From BJHL01 sp040378885 (lineage in GTDB: Bacteria; Planctomycetota; Phycisphaerae; Phycisphaerales; UBA1924): 64,000 nt of DNA. The position numbers were made by a program, and so were the translations under genes. Shown piece by piece: positions 26,260 to 35,832 of the stretch. Below the pieces are notes generated by a model that did no database searches, was not told the DNA's origin, and saw only the letters and a list, made by a program, of their open reading frames with translations. The stretch lies in NCBI GenBank assembly GCA_046316615.1, contig JBKDAN010000016.1, forward strand, positions 1-64,000, given 5' to 3'. Position 1 is the stretch's first letter. Every line of letters starts with the position of its first letter.

Positions 26260-26814
26260 TCACCGCGTGTAAATGCCCGTCGCGCTCCACACCGCCGCCG
26301 GTCCGCCGCTTATGCCCACGGGGGGAATCACCAGCGCCACGTTCTGGCCGTTCTTGCTCATCGTCGCCGATGTCGCGACCGCCTCGAGCACCATTTGCGC
26401 AAATGGCGGCATCGCCGCCGGCGCACGCACATGGCTCGCCAGCGCGCCCAGCCCGCTCATCGTCGCCGCGATCGTCATCCCGCCCACCTTCACCGTCGCG
26501 CTCACGCTGCCAGGCAGCGCCGTTGTGATGTCAATCGTCCCCGTCAGCACCGGCGCCTGCTCAAACGGCGTCCCAGCGAAGATCTTGGGCCCAAAGTACC
26601 CGCCCACCTTCGCATCCGGGCTCACAAACCCCATCACCTCCGGCATCCCCGTCGGCCCCGGAATCATCACCATCCCCGCCGGCGCACTGCCCACAGGCGT
26701 GTGCACCATCCGCGCCACATGCACGATCACGTTGGGCATGGGCAGCCCCGCCTGCGTCATCGCGACCAGATCAAAACCGCCTTCCCAACTCATCCAGTTG
26801 TTCACCAAAGTCAT
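26260..26814 (-). CDS. unknown protein rich in Gly, Pro and Met
   Basis: A 184-residue protein starting at 26814, with GGAG before the ATG. I do not recognise it. It has no signal peptide or membrane segment. The composition is unusual: repeated 'PxPxVxxHVxRMVHTPVG', 'GMVMIPGPTGMPEVMGF', 'KVGGYFGPKIFAGTPFEQ' stretches and a second half of short beta strands and Ala-rich loops (MTIAATMSGLGALASHVRAP). The Pro-Gly turns resemble PAAR-like or other tip proteins of contractile systems, but no such system lies nearby, so this is only a thought. It has its own terminator and is flanked by another, so it is a single-gene unit. Confidence 0.6.
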   Translation of the reverse strand: MTLVNNWMSWEGGFDLVAMTQAGLPMPNVIVHVARMVHTPVGSAPAGMVMIPGPTGMPEVMGFVSPDAKVGGYFGPKIFAGTPFEQAPVLTGTIDITTALPGSVSATVKVGGMTIAATMSGLGALASHVRAPAAMPPFAQMVLEAVATSATMSKNGQNVALVIPPVGISGGPAAVWSATGIYTR

Positions 26815-26873
26815 GTAATCTCCCGAGCAAAAGAGGACAACCCGATGCGGAGTGTATTGCAGATACGAGCACG

Positions 26874-26903
26874 AAAAAACGCCGCGACCTTCGCCGCGGC
26901 GTT
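26874..26903 (-). terminator. intrinsic terminator after ilvE
   Basis: On the minus strand AACGCCGCG and CGCGGCGTT form a 9-bp perfect stem with an 8-base loop, followed by TTTTTT. It lies 25 bases after the ilvE stop codon. Confidence 0.9.
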
Positions 26904-26927
26904 CACACGTTCTGCCTTGCGCGGCAC

Positions 26928-27926
26928 TCAATCCTCCGGCACGTGATCGCTCGTCACGATCTCGCGGAACTTCTTGCGCAGCTTGTTAGTGATGGGGCCT
27001 TCCTTGCCATTGCCGATGATGACGCGCGGACCTGTGCCCGGGCCGTCGGTATCAATCGCGTTCACCGCGATGATCTCCGCCGCCGTGCCAGTCAGGAAGA
27101 CTTCGTCAGCCTTCAGCACTTCTTCCAGACGCATCTCCTTCACCACGCACTTCACATCGCACATCTTGCACAGTTCCTCACGCACGAAGCGCTCGGTGAT
27201 GCCTTCAAGACTGCCGCTGTTGCCCGTCGTGTGAGGAGGCGTGTACACCACGCCGTTCTTGATGACGAAGATGTTGTCGCCCGTGCACTCAGTCACCCAG
27301 CCGTCGGTCGACAGCATGATGGCCTCATCGCATCCCGCGTCAATCGCTTCGACCTTCGCGAGAATGTTGTTCAGATAGTTCAGGCTCTTCACGCGAGGAT
27401 CCAGACACTCACGCGGCGTCTTCGGACGCTTTGCGACCACCACGCGCATGCCTTCTTCATAAAACTCCGGCGCATACAGCCGAATCTGGTCGGCGATGCA
27501 AATGACGCCAGGCACCGGGCAGCGACGCGGGTCAAGCCCCAGCGTGCCAAAGCCGCGCGTCACGACCAGGCGGATGTACCCCTCCTGGAAGCCGTTGACT
27601 TCAATGCAGTGCCGCTGCACCGCGATCATCTCTTCACGAGAGATCGGAATCTTCATGTGAATCTTGTCCGCGCACGCGTACAGGCGATCCATGTGCTGCT
27701 CGCACTTGAAGATCTTCCCGCGATACACACGAATGCCCTCAAAGATGCCGTCACCGTACAGCAGCCCGTGGTCATACACGCTCACCATCGCCTGGCTCTT
27801 GGGCACCATGCGACCGTTCACCCAAATCATCGGCTTGTCACCGATCTCCTGCGGCGTGGGCCACAGCTTGGCAAGTTTGGAGATGTCCGCGACAGGCTTC
27901 ACGGGAGCGGACTGCATCTTGGTCAT
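26928..27926 (-). CDS. ilvE: branched-chain amino acid aminotransferase
   Basis: A 332-residue class IV PLP aminotransferase that makes leucine, isoleucine and valine from their 2-oxo acids. Motifs are MIWVNGRMVPKSQAMVSV near the N-terminus, YGDGIFEGIRVY (substrate entry), IRLVVTRGFGTLGL, VKSLNYLNNILAK with the PLP lysine, the cofactor-binding TECTGDNIFVI, and GTAAEI near the end. An N-terminal extension of about 30 residues precedes the usual start. GGAGG is found before the ATG at 27926. A strong terminator follows. The gene stands alone, with no other ilv or leu gene in the window. Confidence 0.94.
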   Translation of the reverse strand: MTKMQSAPVKPVADISKLAKLWPTPQEIGDKPMIWVNGRMVPKSQAMVSVYDHGLLYGDGIFEGIRVYRGKIFKCEQHMDRLYACADKIHMKIPISREEMIAVQRHCIEVNGFQEGYIRLVVTRGFGTLGLDPRRCPVPGVICIADQIRLYAPEFYEEGMRVVVAKRPKTPRECLDPRVKSLNYLNNILAKVEAIDAGCDEAIMLSTDGWVTECTGDNIFVIKNGVVYTPPHTTGNSGSLEGITERFVREELCKMCDVKCVVKEMRLEEVLKADEVFLTGTAAEIIAVNAIDTDGPGTGPRVIIGNGKEGPITNKLRKKFREIVTSDHVPED

Positions 27927-28273
27927 GTATCAAACCTCCAACCGGCGCGCCATGCACGCCGCAAAGCGGACAAACGGAACAGTGCGAAAGTGTAGCGGGA
28001 TGCGGGGCGAAATCCGGCGGGAAATCCATGGAGTACGACACGCTCAATGTGTGTGTGATCCGCCGTTTTTTCGCAGGAAAACGACAACTGCACGTGCTGC
28101 GCCACATGACGCTCGTCATCTCCAGCTTCACGCCGCGTGACAGGTCACCGTGCGCTCCGAGAGTCGATTTGCAGAATTCCTGACATCAGCTGCCGCCGAT
28201 CGACGCATGTACCTCCAGAAGCGGCTGCGGGCACAACCCGGCGCGATGATGAGTCGCTCATCGGAGGTTCGCC
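27927..28273. other. gene-free divergent promoter interval
   Basis: About 350 bases between the divergent ilvE and the exported-protein gene at 28274. Short frames exist but have no ribosome site or sensible composition. A TACACT hexamer near 27990 on the minus strand could serve ilvE, and GGAGG before 28274 serves the other gene. No RNA motif or riboswitch was recognised. Confidence 0.4.
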
Positions 28274-30775
28274 ATGCGCGCGTCTGCTGTCTTTCGTCCG
28301 TCTTTCTCTCTCGCCACCGTCGCTTCAGTTGCTGTCGTCCTCTCGCTCACAGCAACTCGTGCCAACGCTCAGCCGCTTGTCCAACAAGCCGGAATCGTGC
28401 CGGGCGACAACGTCCTGCATGGCACTGCCAATGCTCAGTCCTCTCCGGTGCTCTGCCGCGGTGGCCAGCACACACTCGCCGTCTGGTCTGATCGCCGTGC
28501 CGCCAACGCTGACACGCTGCAAAGCGACGGCGACATCTACGCGATACGACTCGATGCGAACGGCCAACCTCTCGATGCCGCACCCTTTGTGGTGTACGAC
28601 GGTGCCGGCGAACAGCGCAACCCGAAGGTCGCTTGGAACGGCTCCGCGTGGCTTGTCGCTTTCGACTCCTACGACCCCGATCCTACCAACGGCTACTTCA
28701 TCCAGAACTCTCGCGCCGTCCGCGTCACTGCCGCTGGCGAAGCCCTCGACGCCGCTGGCATTCTGCTCTTCAACGGCGTGCAGTACTTCAACATCGCTGG
28801 CGGTAACGGCACCTGGATCGTGATGACAGATCAGTTGCGTCCCGAGTTCTACGGATACAACACCGTTGCGCGTCGTCTCGCCAACGATGGAACCTTCATC
28901 GATGCGACCTGGCGCACGATCATGGAATGGACCTACGGCCCCGCCTCCGCGATCTACCAGAATGGTGAGTATCTCGTCGTTGCGACCGAGTTTCGCGACA
29001 CGCCCGCGACCTACAAGGCTGGTCGCGTCAGCCCCTCGCTTTCTCCCCTCGCTGCGACCTTCGTGACTCGCAGCCCCAACATCGGTGCCAACGGCGCCCA
29101 GTTCTTCGTCGTCTGGAGTGACTTCGTCAGTCTGCGCGCCAGCGTCATGAGCAATGCTGGCACGCTCACCACCCCCGCCGGTATCGCGCTGTCCACACTC
29201 TCCCCCAGTGGCGGCGATGTTTCGATCTCGCACGACGGCACAAACTGGTTCGTCGCATGGCAACCAGGTGTCGCCAACATCCGTACTGCTCGCGTCAGCC
29301 CCAGCAACGTCAATCTCGATCCCGAAGGCGTCGAATTCACCGCCGCCGCGATTCAGACCATGACAACGCCGCGCGCGACCGCACTTCCCGCTGGTGGTGC
29401 TGCACTCGTCTGGGGTGACACGACGCCACTCGACGGATCAGACGTCAAATTCGCTCGATTCAGTTCCAGCAATGTCATCGTTTCGTCGAGCGTGCTGTCC
29501 ACAAGTCCCGCGATGCATCGCACGCCGGATATGGCCCGCGCCGGCCAACTCATCGCCATCGCAACCCTCAGTGATCGCTCCGACGCCGCCGGTGACGATC
29601 GCATCATTGTGACGCGCCTGCAGTCCGATGGCGACATCTTGGACGCAGAGCCCATCGTTGTCACAACCGGCCTGAATCTCGGTCGTCCCGGCATCGCTTG
29701 GAATGGCGAAGTGTTCATGATTACCTGGGCGACCGGCAACGTTGTCTACGCCCGGCGCATGACGCCCGAAGGGGACTTTGTCGATGCCAGTCCCATCAGC
29801 GTCATGCCGGGCTTCGAGCCCGCCATCGCCGCCGTCGGCGATGACTTCGGCATCGCCGCTCAGCGCTTCGGCCTCACGCCGCAGTTCATCGACAGCTACT
29901 TCAAGCGCGTAGACGGTCCAACCGGCACCGTGCTCGACGCAACATCCAAGGTTGTCGCCACTGGGTACGTGCAGAACGTCCGCGTGCGGAGTGATTCCGC
30001 TCAGTGGATGATCGTCGGCCAGAGCAACTGGAGTCACATCAACCCGCAGGCAAGCTTGTGGCTTACTCGCTTCAATGCCGCGGGGGAACTCATCGCGACT
30101 ACCGAAGTGCCGGGTGGCGCCTCAGGCGGCAGCCCCGACATCGCTTTCAGCGACTCACAGACGGGAAAGTACCTCTACACCTGGCGCAACAACTCCCTCG
30201 CCAGCGCTGACAACTCCATCGCCGCCCGCATGCTCAACGCCGACTTTACCTTCGCCGGTCCCGCGTTCACTGTCGTGAACGCACCTCGCCGACAGTTGCG
30301 TCCGACCGTTGCGTGGATGAACGGTGTGTTTCTTCTCGCCTGGGAAGACCAGCGGCATCATCCCAACTACGACGAGCGAACCGACATCTACGCCGCTCGC
30401 GTTTCGCCGACTGGTGCTGTTCTCGATCCAAGCGGCTTTGAACTCCTCCGTACCGAAGGTGGCGACAACTGGCAGCAATGCGTGGCTCTGGATTCGGGCG
30501 TGATGTTCGCCACACAGAGCATGATTCAGGCCCCCGGCGTGGATACGTATCGCACCAGAATCACACTTGTCGGAAACGTCGGGTGCGACAGCATCGACTT
30601 CAACGCCAACAACGTCTACCCCGAGGACTTCGATGTCATTGACTTCATGAACGTGCTCGCCGGCGCGACGTGCCAGCAGTGCAATGACATTGATTTCAAT
30701 AACAACGATGTCTACCCGGAAGATGCTGATGTGATCGCGTTCTTCCGCGTGCTTGCCGGCGGACAGTGCGACTGA
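28274..30775 (+). CDS. large exported repeat protein with paired EF-hand-like cassette
   Basis: An 833-residue exported protein. The ATG at 28274 has GGAGG before it and a signal peptide (VAVVLSLTATRANAQ). The body is made of repeats of about 50 residues: 'AWNGSAWLVAFDSYD', 'DIYAIRLDANGQPLDAAPF', 'GTNWFVAWQPG', which look like propeller blades. The C-terminus has two cassettes in a slightly different form (DFNANNVYPEDFDVIDFM and DFNNNDVYPEDADVIAFF). It is the only member of the cassette group on the plus strand. A strong terminator follows. The role is unknown; a surface-displayed binding or structural protein is the reasonable guess. Confidence 0.72.
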   Translation: MRASAVFRPSFSLATVASVAVVLSLTATRANAQPLVQQAGIVPGDNVLHGTANAQSSPVLCRGGQHTLAVWSDRRAANADTLQSDGDIYAIRLDANGQPLDAAPFVVYDGAGEQRNPKVAWNGSAWLVAFDSYDPDPTNGYFIQNSRAVRVTAAGEALDAAGILLFNGVQYFNIAGGNGTWIVMTDQLRPEFYGYNTVARRLANDGTFIDATWRTIMEWTYGPASAIYQNGEYLVVATEFRDTPATYKAGRVSPSLSPLAATFVTRSPNIGANGAQFFVVWSDFVSLRASVMSNAGTLTTPAGIALSTLSPSGGDVSISHDGTNWFVAWQPGVANIRTARVSPSNVNLDPEGVEFTAAAIQTMTTPRATALPAGGAALVWGDTTPLDGSDVKFARFSSSNVIVSSSVLSTSPAMHRTPDMARAGQLIAIATLSDRSDAAGDDRIIVTRLQSDGDILDAEPIVVTTGLNLGRPGIAWNGEVFMITWATGNVVYARRMTPEGDFVDASPISVMPGFEPAIAAVGDDFGIAAQRFGLTPQFIDSYFKRVDGPTGTVLDATSKVVATGYVQNVRVRSDSAQWMIVGQSNWSHINPQASLWLTRFNAAGELIATTEVPGGASGGSPDIAFSDSQTGKYLYTWRNNSLASADNSIAARMLNADFTFAGPAFTVVNAPRRQLRPTVAWMNGVFLLAWEDQRHHPNYDERTDIYAARVSPTGAVLDPSGFELLRTEGGDNWQQCVALDSGVMFATQSMIQAPGVDTYRTRITLVGNVGCDSIDFNANNVYPEDFDVIDFMNVLAGATCQQCNDIDFNNNDVYPEDADVIAFFRVLAGGQCD

Positions 30776-30801
30776 CGCACGCCGCGCCATGCTCATGCCC
30801 A

Positions 30802-30833
30802 GAGCCTCTCGTCTTCCGACGAGGGGCTCTTTT
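30802..30833 (+). terminator. intrinsic terminator after the repeat protein gene
   Basis: GAGCCTCTCGTC and GACGAGGGGCTC form a 12-bp stem (one G-U pair) with a TTCC loop, followed by TTTT. Confidence 0.9.
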
Positions 30834-30903
30834 CGTGCCCCAACTCCACGTGCTCGCGGGAATCAGTATCAGCGTCAATTTGCACCGCTGCTCGCCGCGT
30901 TAT

Positions 30904-32886
30904 TCACGCCGCCTTGCGGACTCGCGTCCCCGCCGCAAACTTCGCCACCGTCGCGATCAGTTGCTGCTTGTTGACAGGCTTGGTGAGGTAATCATCACAC
31001 CCCGCTTGGCGAGCCTTCTCCTGCTCGCTTGCCAGCGCGTGCGCCGTCAGCGCCACGATGGGCAGCGTGTATCCCGTCGCGCGCAGTTCACGCGTCGCGG
31101 TCAATCCATCCATCTCAGGCATCTCCACGTCCATCAGCACCACGGCGAAGGGCCTGCCCTTCACAAACGCCTCGCGCGCCGCATCGCGTGCCTGCACGCC
31201 GGTCTCCGCAAGCTCCACCTGCGCCCCAGCCTTCCGCAGCAAAAAGCTCATCAGCCGCTGATTGTCCACCGCATCTTCCGCCAGCAGCACACGGCAATGC
31301 AGCGCCGGTGCATCGCTGGTGCTCGAAGTCTGCGCGTTCGTGTTCACATCAGGCATCGCCGTCAACGTCGTCACATGGGTGACATCACCCGTGCGCACTG
31401 CCACGCTGAACGTGCTGCCCTTGCCAGGTTCGCTCGTCACCGTTACATCACCGCCCAGCAGCTTCGACAGGTGCTTGGAGATGTTGAGCCCCAGACCAGT
31501 GCCGCCAAACTGCCGTGCCGTGCTGGCGTCCGCCTGCGAGTACGCGCCGAAGATCTTCGCGACCTGCGTCGCTGTCATCCCGACGCCCGTATCCACCACA
31601 TCAAATCGCATCAGCCCGTTCGCCGCGTCATGATGCACGCGAATCGTCACATCGCCCTGCTTCGTGAACTTGATCGCATTGCTGCACAGATTCACCAGAA
31701 TCTGTCGCAGCCGCAGCGGATCACTCGTGATCGTCGCCGGCAGCGGAAACGCGAACTCCGCCTTCAGCGTGAGCTTCTTGTGCTTCGCCTTCAGCGCAAG
31801 CAGGCTCACCACATCCTGCACCACATCAATCGGCGCACACACGATGGACTCAACGTCCATCTTGCCCGCCTCGATCTTCGACAGATCCAGCACATCGTTG
31901 ATCAGCCCAAGCAAGTGCTCGCCGTTCCGCCGAATCGTGACAACGTGCGCCCGCCGCTCATCGTCCGTCAGCGAGCTTTCATGCATCAGCAGTTCGGCAT
32001 ATCCCAGGATCGCCGTCATGGGCGTGCGAATCTCGTGGCTCATGTTCGCGAGAAACTCGCTGCGCGCATCCGCCAAGGCGTGCGCGTTCTTCGCATCGCT
32101 CTCCGCCAGTTCCTTTTCCATCTCGCGCTGGCGCACCAGTTCACCCATCACCACATACACGCCCGCCACGCCCAGCAGCAGCAGCACCATCACGCCGCCC
32201 ACCAGCAGCACCGCACGCCGCGATTCCGCCATCGCCGTAACCCACGACGACGCCGGAAAGTCAATCCCAAACACCGAGTGCACGCTGCCGTCCGCATTGA
32301 ACACTGGATAATTCGCACTGATCCACGTCCCCCAGCGATCGGCGTACACCTCGTCATTAAACGTCTCAACGCCTCCGAACGCTCGCGTCAGTGATTCATC
32401 TTCTTCCTCATACAGCTCACCGATCGCCGTCCGCGACTCGGTCTCGCCTTCATACTTCCCGTCGCGGTTGTAATCCGTCTCCGAGTCCAGCAGCAGCGCC
32501 GCCGGACCCTCCGGCGTCCGCACAAACGTGTACACATCCGCAATGCTCGGATTCAGCGACAGCCACAGCTTCTGCTTCTCAATCAGTCGCAGATACGTCG
32601 GATTATCCGCAGGCGTGTCAAGCGACAGACCCAGATACCCCGCATCAACCAGTTCAGCCACATACGTCGGCCCCATGCCGCTCATCGACTGCTGAATGTC
32701 AAGCTTCTTCGCATGCTCGCGATCTCGCGCAATGTGAATCGTCGGCCCCAGAATCACACCCAGCACCGCCCACGACCACCACGGCAGGTGCCGCTTGGTG
32801 TGCGTGCGTCGCATTATCAACTGCACCAGAGCAAACAGCCCCGTGCACGCCGCGACAAAGAGAATGTAATCCGTCGTCGCACTCAT
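30904..32886 (-). CDS. hybrid sensor histidine kinase with C-terminal receiver
   Basis: A 660-residue membrane kinase. Two N-terminal membrane segments (YILFVAACTGLFALVQLIM, WSWAVLGVILGPTIHIA), an extracytoplasmic sensor of about 160 residues that may be PAS/Cache-like, and a third segment (AVLLVGGVMVLLLLGVAGVYVV, about 225-245) precede HisKA with FLANMSHEIRTPM (H about 284), an HATPase domain with NAIKFT, DTGVGM and GGTGLGL, and a receiver with MDVEMPEMDG (phospho-Asp about 584) and KPV. The 'YNRDGKYEGE' stretch in the sensor resembles a calcium loop. There is no HPt domain or output domain, so phosphate probably passes to a separate HPt protein. It lies 91 bases after a second hybrid kinase on the same strand. 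Confidence 0.9.
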   Translation of the reverse strand: MSATTDYILFVAACTGLFALVQLIMRRTHTKRHLPWWSWAVLGVILGPTIHIARDREHAKKLDIQQSMSGMGPTYVAELVDAGYLGLSLDTPADNPTYLRLIEKQKLWLSLNPSIADVYTFVRTPEGPAALLLDSETDYNRDGKYEGETESRTAIGELYEEEDESLTRAFGGVETFNDEVYADRWGTWISANYPVFNADGSVHSVFGIDFPASSWVTAMAESRRAVLLVGGVMVLLLLGVAGVYVVMGELVRQREMEKELAESDAKNAHALADARSEFLANMSHEIRTPMTAILGYAELLMHESSLTDDERRAHVVTIRRNGEHLLGLINDVLDLSKIEAGKMDVESIVCAPIDVVQDVVSLLALKAKHKKLTLKAEFAFPLPATITSDPLRLRQILVNLCSNAIKFTKQGDVTIRVHHDAANGLMRFDVVDTGVGMTATQVAKIFGAYSQADASTARQFGGTGLGLNISKHLSKLLGGDVTVTSEPGKGSTFSVAVRTGDVTHVTTLTAMPDVNTNAQTSSTSDAPALHCRVLLAEDAVDNQRLMSFLLRKAGAQVELAETGVQARDAAREAFVKGRPFAVVLMDVEMPEMDGLTATRELRATGYTLPIVALTAHALASEQEKARQAGCDDYLTKPVNKQQLIATVAKFAAGTRVRKAA

Positions 32887-32977
32887 AACAATTGCATCCG
32901 CACTTCCCGGCCCCTAAGTCGGCGTTCTCTGAAGAACGCTTGAAGACCCCGTTCCTGTATCGAAGCATTTCGCCACT

Positions 32978-35728
32978 TCACGCCGCCCGCTCGGTACCTC
33001 TTTGCGCAGCCCGTTGTGCCCACACACTCGCCATGCCCACCAGCTTCGCCTTTTCCACAGGCTTTGTCAGATAGTCATCACATCCAGCCACAAGGCATCG
33101 CTCGCGATCATCCGCCATCGCGTGCGCCGTCAGCGCAACGATCGGACCCGTATACCTGCGCTCGCGCAGCAGACTCGTCGCCGTATACCCATCCATCTCT
33201 GGCATCTGCATATCCATGAAGATCACATCAAAGGGCGTGCGATTCTCACGCTGCTGCATCGCCACCTCAATTGCGATCTTCCCATTCTCCGCAAGCGTCA
33301 CTTCCGCGCCCGCAACTCGCAGGTGATGCCCGATCAGCCGCTGGTTATCCGGTGCATCTTCCGCCAGCAGCACGCGCACGCCTTGCAGCACCTTGCCCGT
33401 CGTCGGCGCAGACGGAGGCTGCGCCAGCGCAACATGCGCTTCCGCCGAAGCGGGCAACATCTTGGCATCACTCGTCGCCGGCGCATGAATCGTGAACGTA
33501 AAGCAACTGCCCACACCCGGTGCGCTCTGCGCCGTGACATCGCCGCCCATCATGCTCGCAAGCCGCTTGCAGATCGCCAGCCCCAGCCCCGTGCCGCCAA
33601 ACCGCCGCGACATGCTGTCATCCGCCTGTGCAAAGGGCTTGAACAACCGCGACATTTGCTCGGGCGACATGCCAATGCCCGTGTCCGTCACATCAAACCG
33701 CAGCCGGTTGCCCTGTTCAAACCACACACCAACCGACACGCTGCCGCTGTTCGTGAACTTGATCGCATTTCCTACGAGGTTGATCAGCACCTGCCGCACG
33801 CGCATCGGATCGCTGATAACCATGCTGGGAACATCCGTGTGCATGGTCACATGCAGCGCAAGCCCGCGATCTCGTGCCCGCACCTGCATGAGCGACCGCA
33901 CCTCTTCAACAACATGCATGGGCTCGCACGCGATCTTTTCCACGCGCATCTCGCCCGCTTCAATCTTCGAGATGTCGAGAATGTCATTGATGATCGCCAT
34001 CAGGTGATCACCATTCCGCCGAATCGTGTGTACATGGCTCGCGCGGTCATCGCCCGACAGCATCGGGTCCAGCAGCAGATCCGAGTACCCCAGAATCGCA
34101 TTCATGGGCGTGCGAATCTCGTGGCTCATGTTCGCCAGGAAGTTGCTCTTCGCCTTGCTAGCGCTTTCCGCCAGTTCAACTGCTTTCTCAAGCTCGCGCG
34201 CCTGCCACCGCAGGTGTTCTTCCGCCGTCAGCAGATCCGTCATGTCTGTCGCGCAGCAGATCATCCCGCTCATCGCGCCGCTCGCGTCCTGCGTCGGCAC
34301 GCCGCGCTCCAGCAGCCAGCGCTGCTCCATCTTCGCCGTCCTCACGCGGTAGCGAACTTCATACGCTTGTTGCCGCAGCAGAGCCTGTTGCACCACCGTC
34401 ATCACCCGCTCGCGATCATCTTCATGCACCATCCCGCGCCACTGCTGATCCACAAACTGACCCGCATCATGCCCCGTCAGTTCCGTCGCAAAGCGGTTGA
34501 CGAACGACACATTCCCCTTCGCGTCCATCTGCTTCACGACCGCCGCCAGAGCGTCAGCCATCTCGCGAATCTTCCGCTCGCTCGCGCGCAGTTCCGCTTC
34601 CGCCTGCACCCGCGTCACTACTTCCTGCACCAGTTGGTCGCGCTCGCCCTTCATCCGCTGCGCTATCCGCGCCACGCTCGCCGTCACTTCCCCGATCTCA
34701 TCGCGGCTCGTCGCCGTCAAGTCAGCAAACCGTCCCGCATCCAGTTCCGCCGCCACAAACCCGATGCGCGTGACCGTGCGCTTCACATCCGCCACCAGCG
34801 CCATCGCCAGATACACCGCCAGCAGGCCGCCCAGCGCAGTCACCGTCACGACAAACCGCTGCGTTGCGTCATATCCCGCCACACGCCGGGAAATCAGCCC
34901 GTGCAGTTGCATGTTGCACGTCTCATACAGGCCCCACATCTCATCCGCGAACCCGGACAAGTTCGCATGCTTCGCTTCATTGCTGTTCGCAAGCTCGGCC
35001 AGGTGCACGCTCAGCCGTTCAATCACCGGTTCCAGCTCTTCGCTCAGTTCAGGCCGCGTCCGCATCGCCACCCGCAACCCGCGCACCGTCGATTGCCACT
35101 GCTCATCGATAGCGCCCAGCGCCCGCAGCTTGTCCCCCTGCGATGGTGCCGGCTGCTCGATGATCTCATGCACGCTCGCCGTGTTCTGCGCAATCGTCGG
35201 CAGCGTCACGATTACCGAGTTCATCAGATAGAAGGTGTCCAGCTCCGGGTCCAGAATCAGGTTCGATGTGTCACCCACATGCGACACCAGCCCCGCAACC
35301 TCACGCAGCAGTGGCTCGAACTGCTCGCCCCGCGCTGTCTCCAGCCGCGCGCTGATGCTCGTCCAACGACCGCTGGTCTGCAGTCGCGCGGCATACTTCG
35401 CATCCACCGCATCCATCGCCTTCACTGCTTGGCGCAGTTGCGTCAACTCTTCCGCCGTGGCATCATCCCCGCGCTCCAGCACACGCATGACCGGTGCCAG
35501 ACCCTGCAAGTACGCCACGCCCTCCAGCTCTTTCGCATTGAACGCGATCTTCTCGTTCAGTTCACGCACATAGCTGCTCAGCAGCCACCCCAGCGGCAAC
35601 GCAAAGCACAACGCAATGACAATGAACTTGGGCAGAACCCGCAGGTTGCGCATCACCGCCATGCCCGGCGCAAGAATCATGCCCGAGCGGCGTCCCCGCG
35701 CCGACTTCTCTTCAGTTCCACGTCCCAC
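32978..35728 (-). CDS. hybrid sensor histidine kinase: helical sensor, HAMP, PAS, HisKA, HATPase, receiver
   Basis: A 916-residue kinase, taking the GTG at 35728 because GGAG lies close before it; the ATG at 35680 is an alternative. Order: membrane segment (FIVIALCFALPLGWLLSSYV), a long helical periplasmic sensor of about 250 residues, a second segment (VTALGGLLAVYLAMALVADV), HAMP, a coiled coil, PAS/PAC (MDAKGNVSFVNRFATELTG...WLLERGVP), HisKA (FLANMSHEIRTPM, H about 534), HATPase (NAIKFT, DTGIGM, GGTGLGL) and a receiver (MDMQMPEMDG, D about 838). The kinase and receiver parts are close relatives of those in the next gene, but the sensors differ. The pair probably arose by duplication and may share one downstream partner. 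Confidence 0.9.
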   Translation of the reverse strand: MGRGTEEKSARGRRSGMILAPGMAVMRNLRVLPKFIVIALCFALPLGWLLSSYVRELNEKIAFNAKELEGVAYLQGLAPVMRVLERGDDATAEELTQLRQAVKAMDAVDAKYAARLQTSGRWTSISARLETARGEQFEPLLREVAGLVSHVGDTSNLILDPELDTFYLMNSVIVTLPTIAQNTASVHEIIEQPAPSQGDKLRALGAIDEQWQSTVRGLRVAMRTRPELSEELEPVIERLSVHLAELANSNEAKHANLSGFADEMWGLYETCNMQLHGLISRRVAGYDATQRFVVTVTALGGLLAVYLAMALVADVKRTVTRIGFVAAELDAGRFADLTATSRDEIGEVTASVARIAQRMKGERDQLVQEVVTRVQAEAELRASERKIREMADALAAVVKQMDAKGNVSFVNRFATELTGHDAGQFVDQQWRGMVHEDDRERVMTVVQQALLRQQAYEVRYRVRTAKMEQRWLLERGVPTQDASGAMSGMICCATDMTDLLTAEEHLRWQARELEKAVELAESASKAKSNFLANMSHEIRTPMNAILGYSDLLLDPMLSGDDRASHVHTIRRNGDHLMAIINDILDISKIEAGEMRVEKIACEPMHVVEEVRSLMQVRARDRGLALHVTMHTDVPSMVISDPMRVRQVLINLVGNAIKFTNSGSVSVGVWFEQGNRLRFDVTDTGIGMSPEQMSRLFKPFAQADDSMSRRFGGTGLGLAICKRLASMMGGDVTAQSAPGVGSCFTFTIHAPATSDAKMLPASAEAHVALAQPPSAPTTGKVLQGVRVLLAEDAPDNQRLIGHHLRVAGAEVTLAENGKIAIEVAMQQRENRTPFDVIFMDMQMPEMDGYTATSLLRERRYTGPIVALTAHAMADDRERCLVAGCDDYLTKPVEKAKLVGMASVWAQRAAQRGTERAA

Positions 35729-35821
35729 GCCCTCTCCATCGTCGCGCCGCCGTTCATAAGTGAGTCTCACCCGTCTGTGCGCACAAATTCCGCGGCCACA
35801 CAATCAACCCGTCAGGCTCGA

Positions 35822-35827
35822 TAACCT
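35822..35827 (+). promoter_or_regulatory. candidate leaderless promoter -10 of radA
   Basis: TAACCT ends five bases before the radA ATG; no ribosome site is present. No clear -35 element is visible. Confidence 0.4.
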
Positions 35828-35832
35828 CCCTC

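Noticed and set aside
33002..35824. 940-codon plus-strand frame over a hybrid kinase (and 30766-32394 over the other)
   Set aside because: Antisense shadows, Arg/His/Leu-rich; the minus-strand genes have full kinase and receiver motifs.
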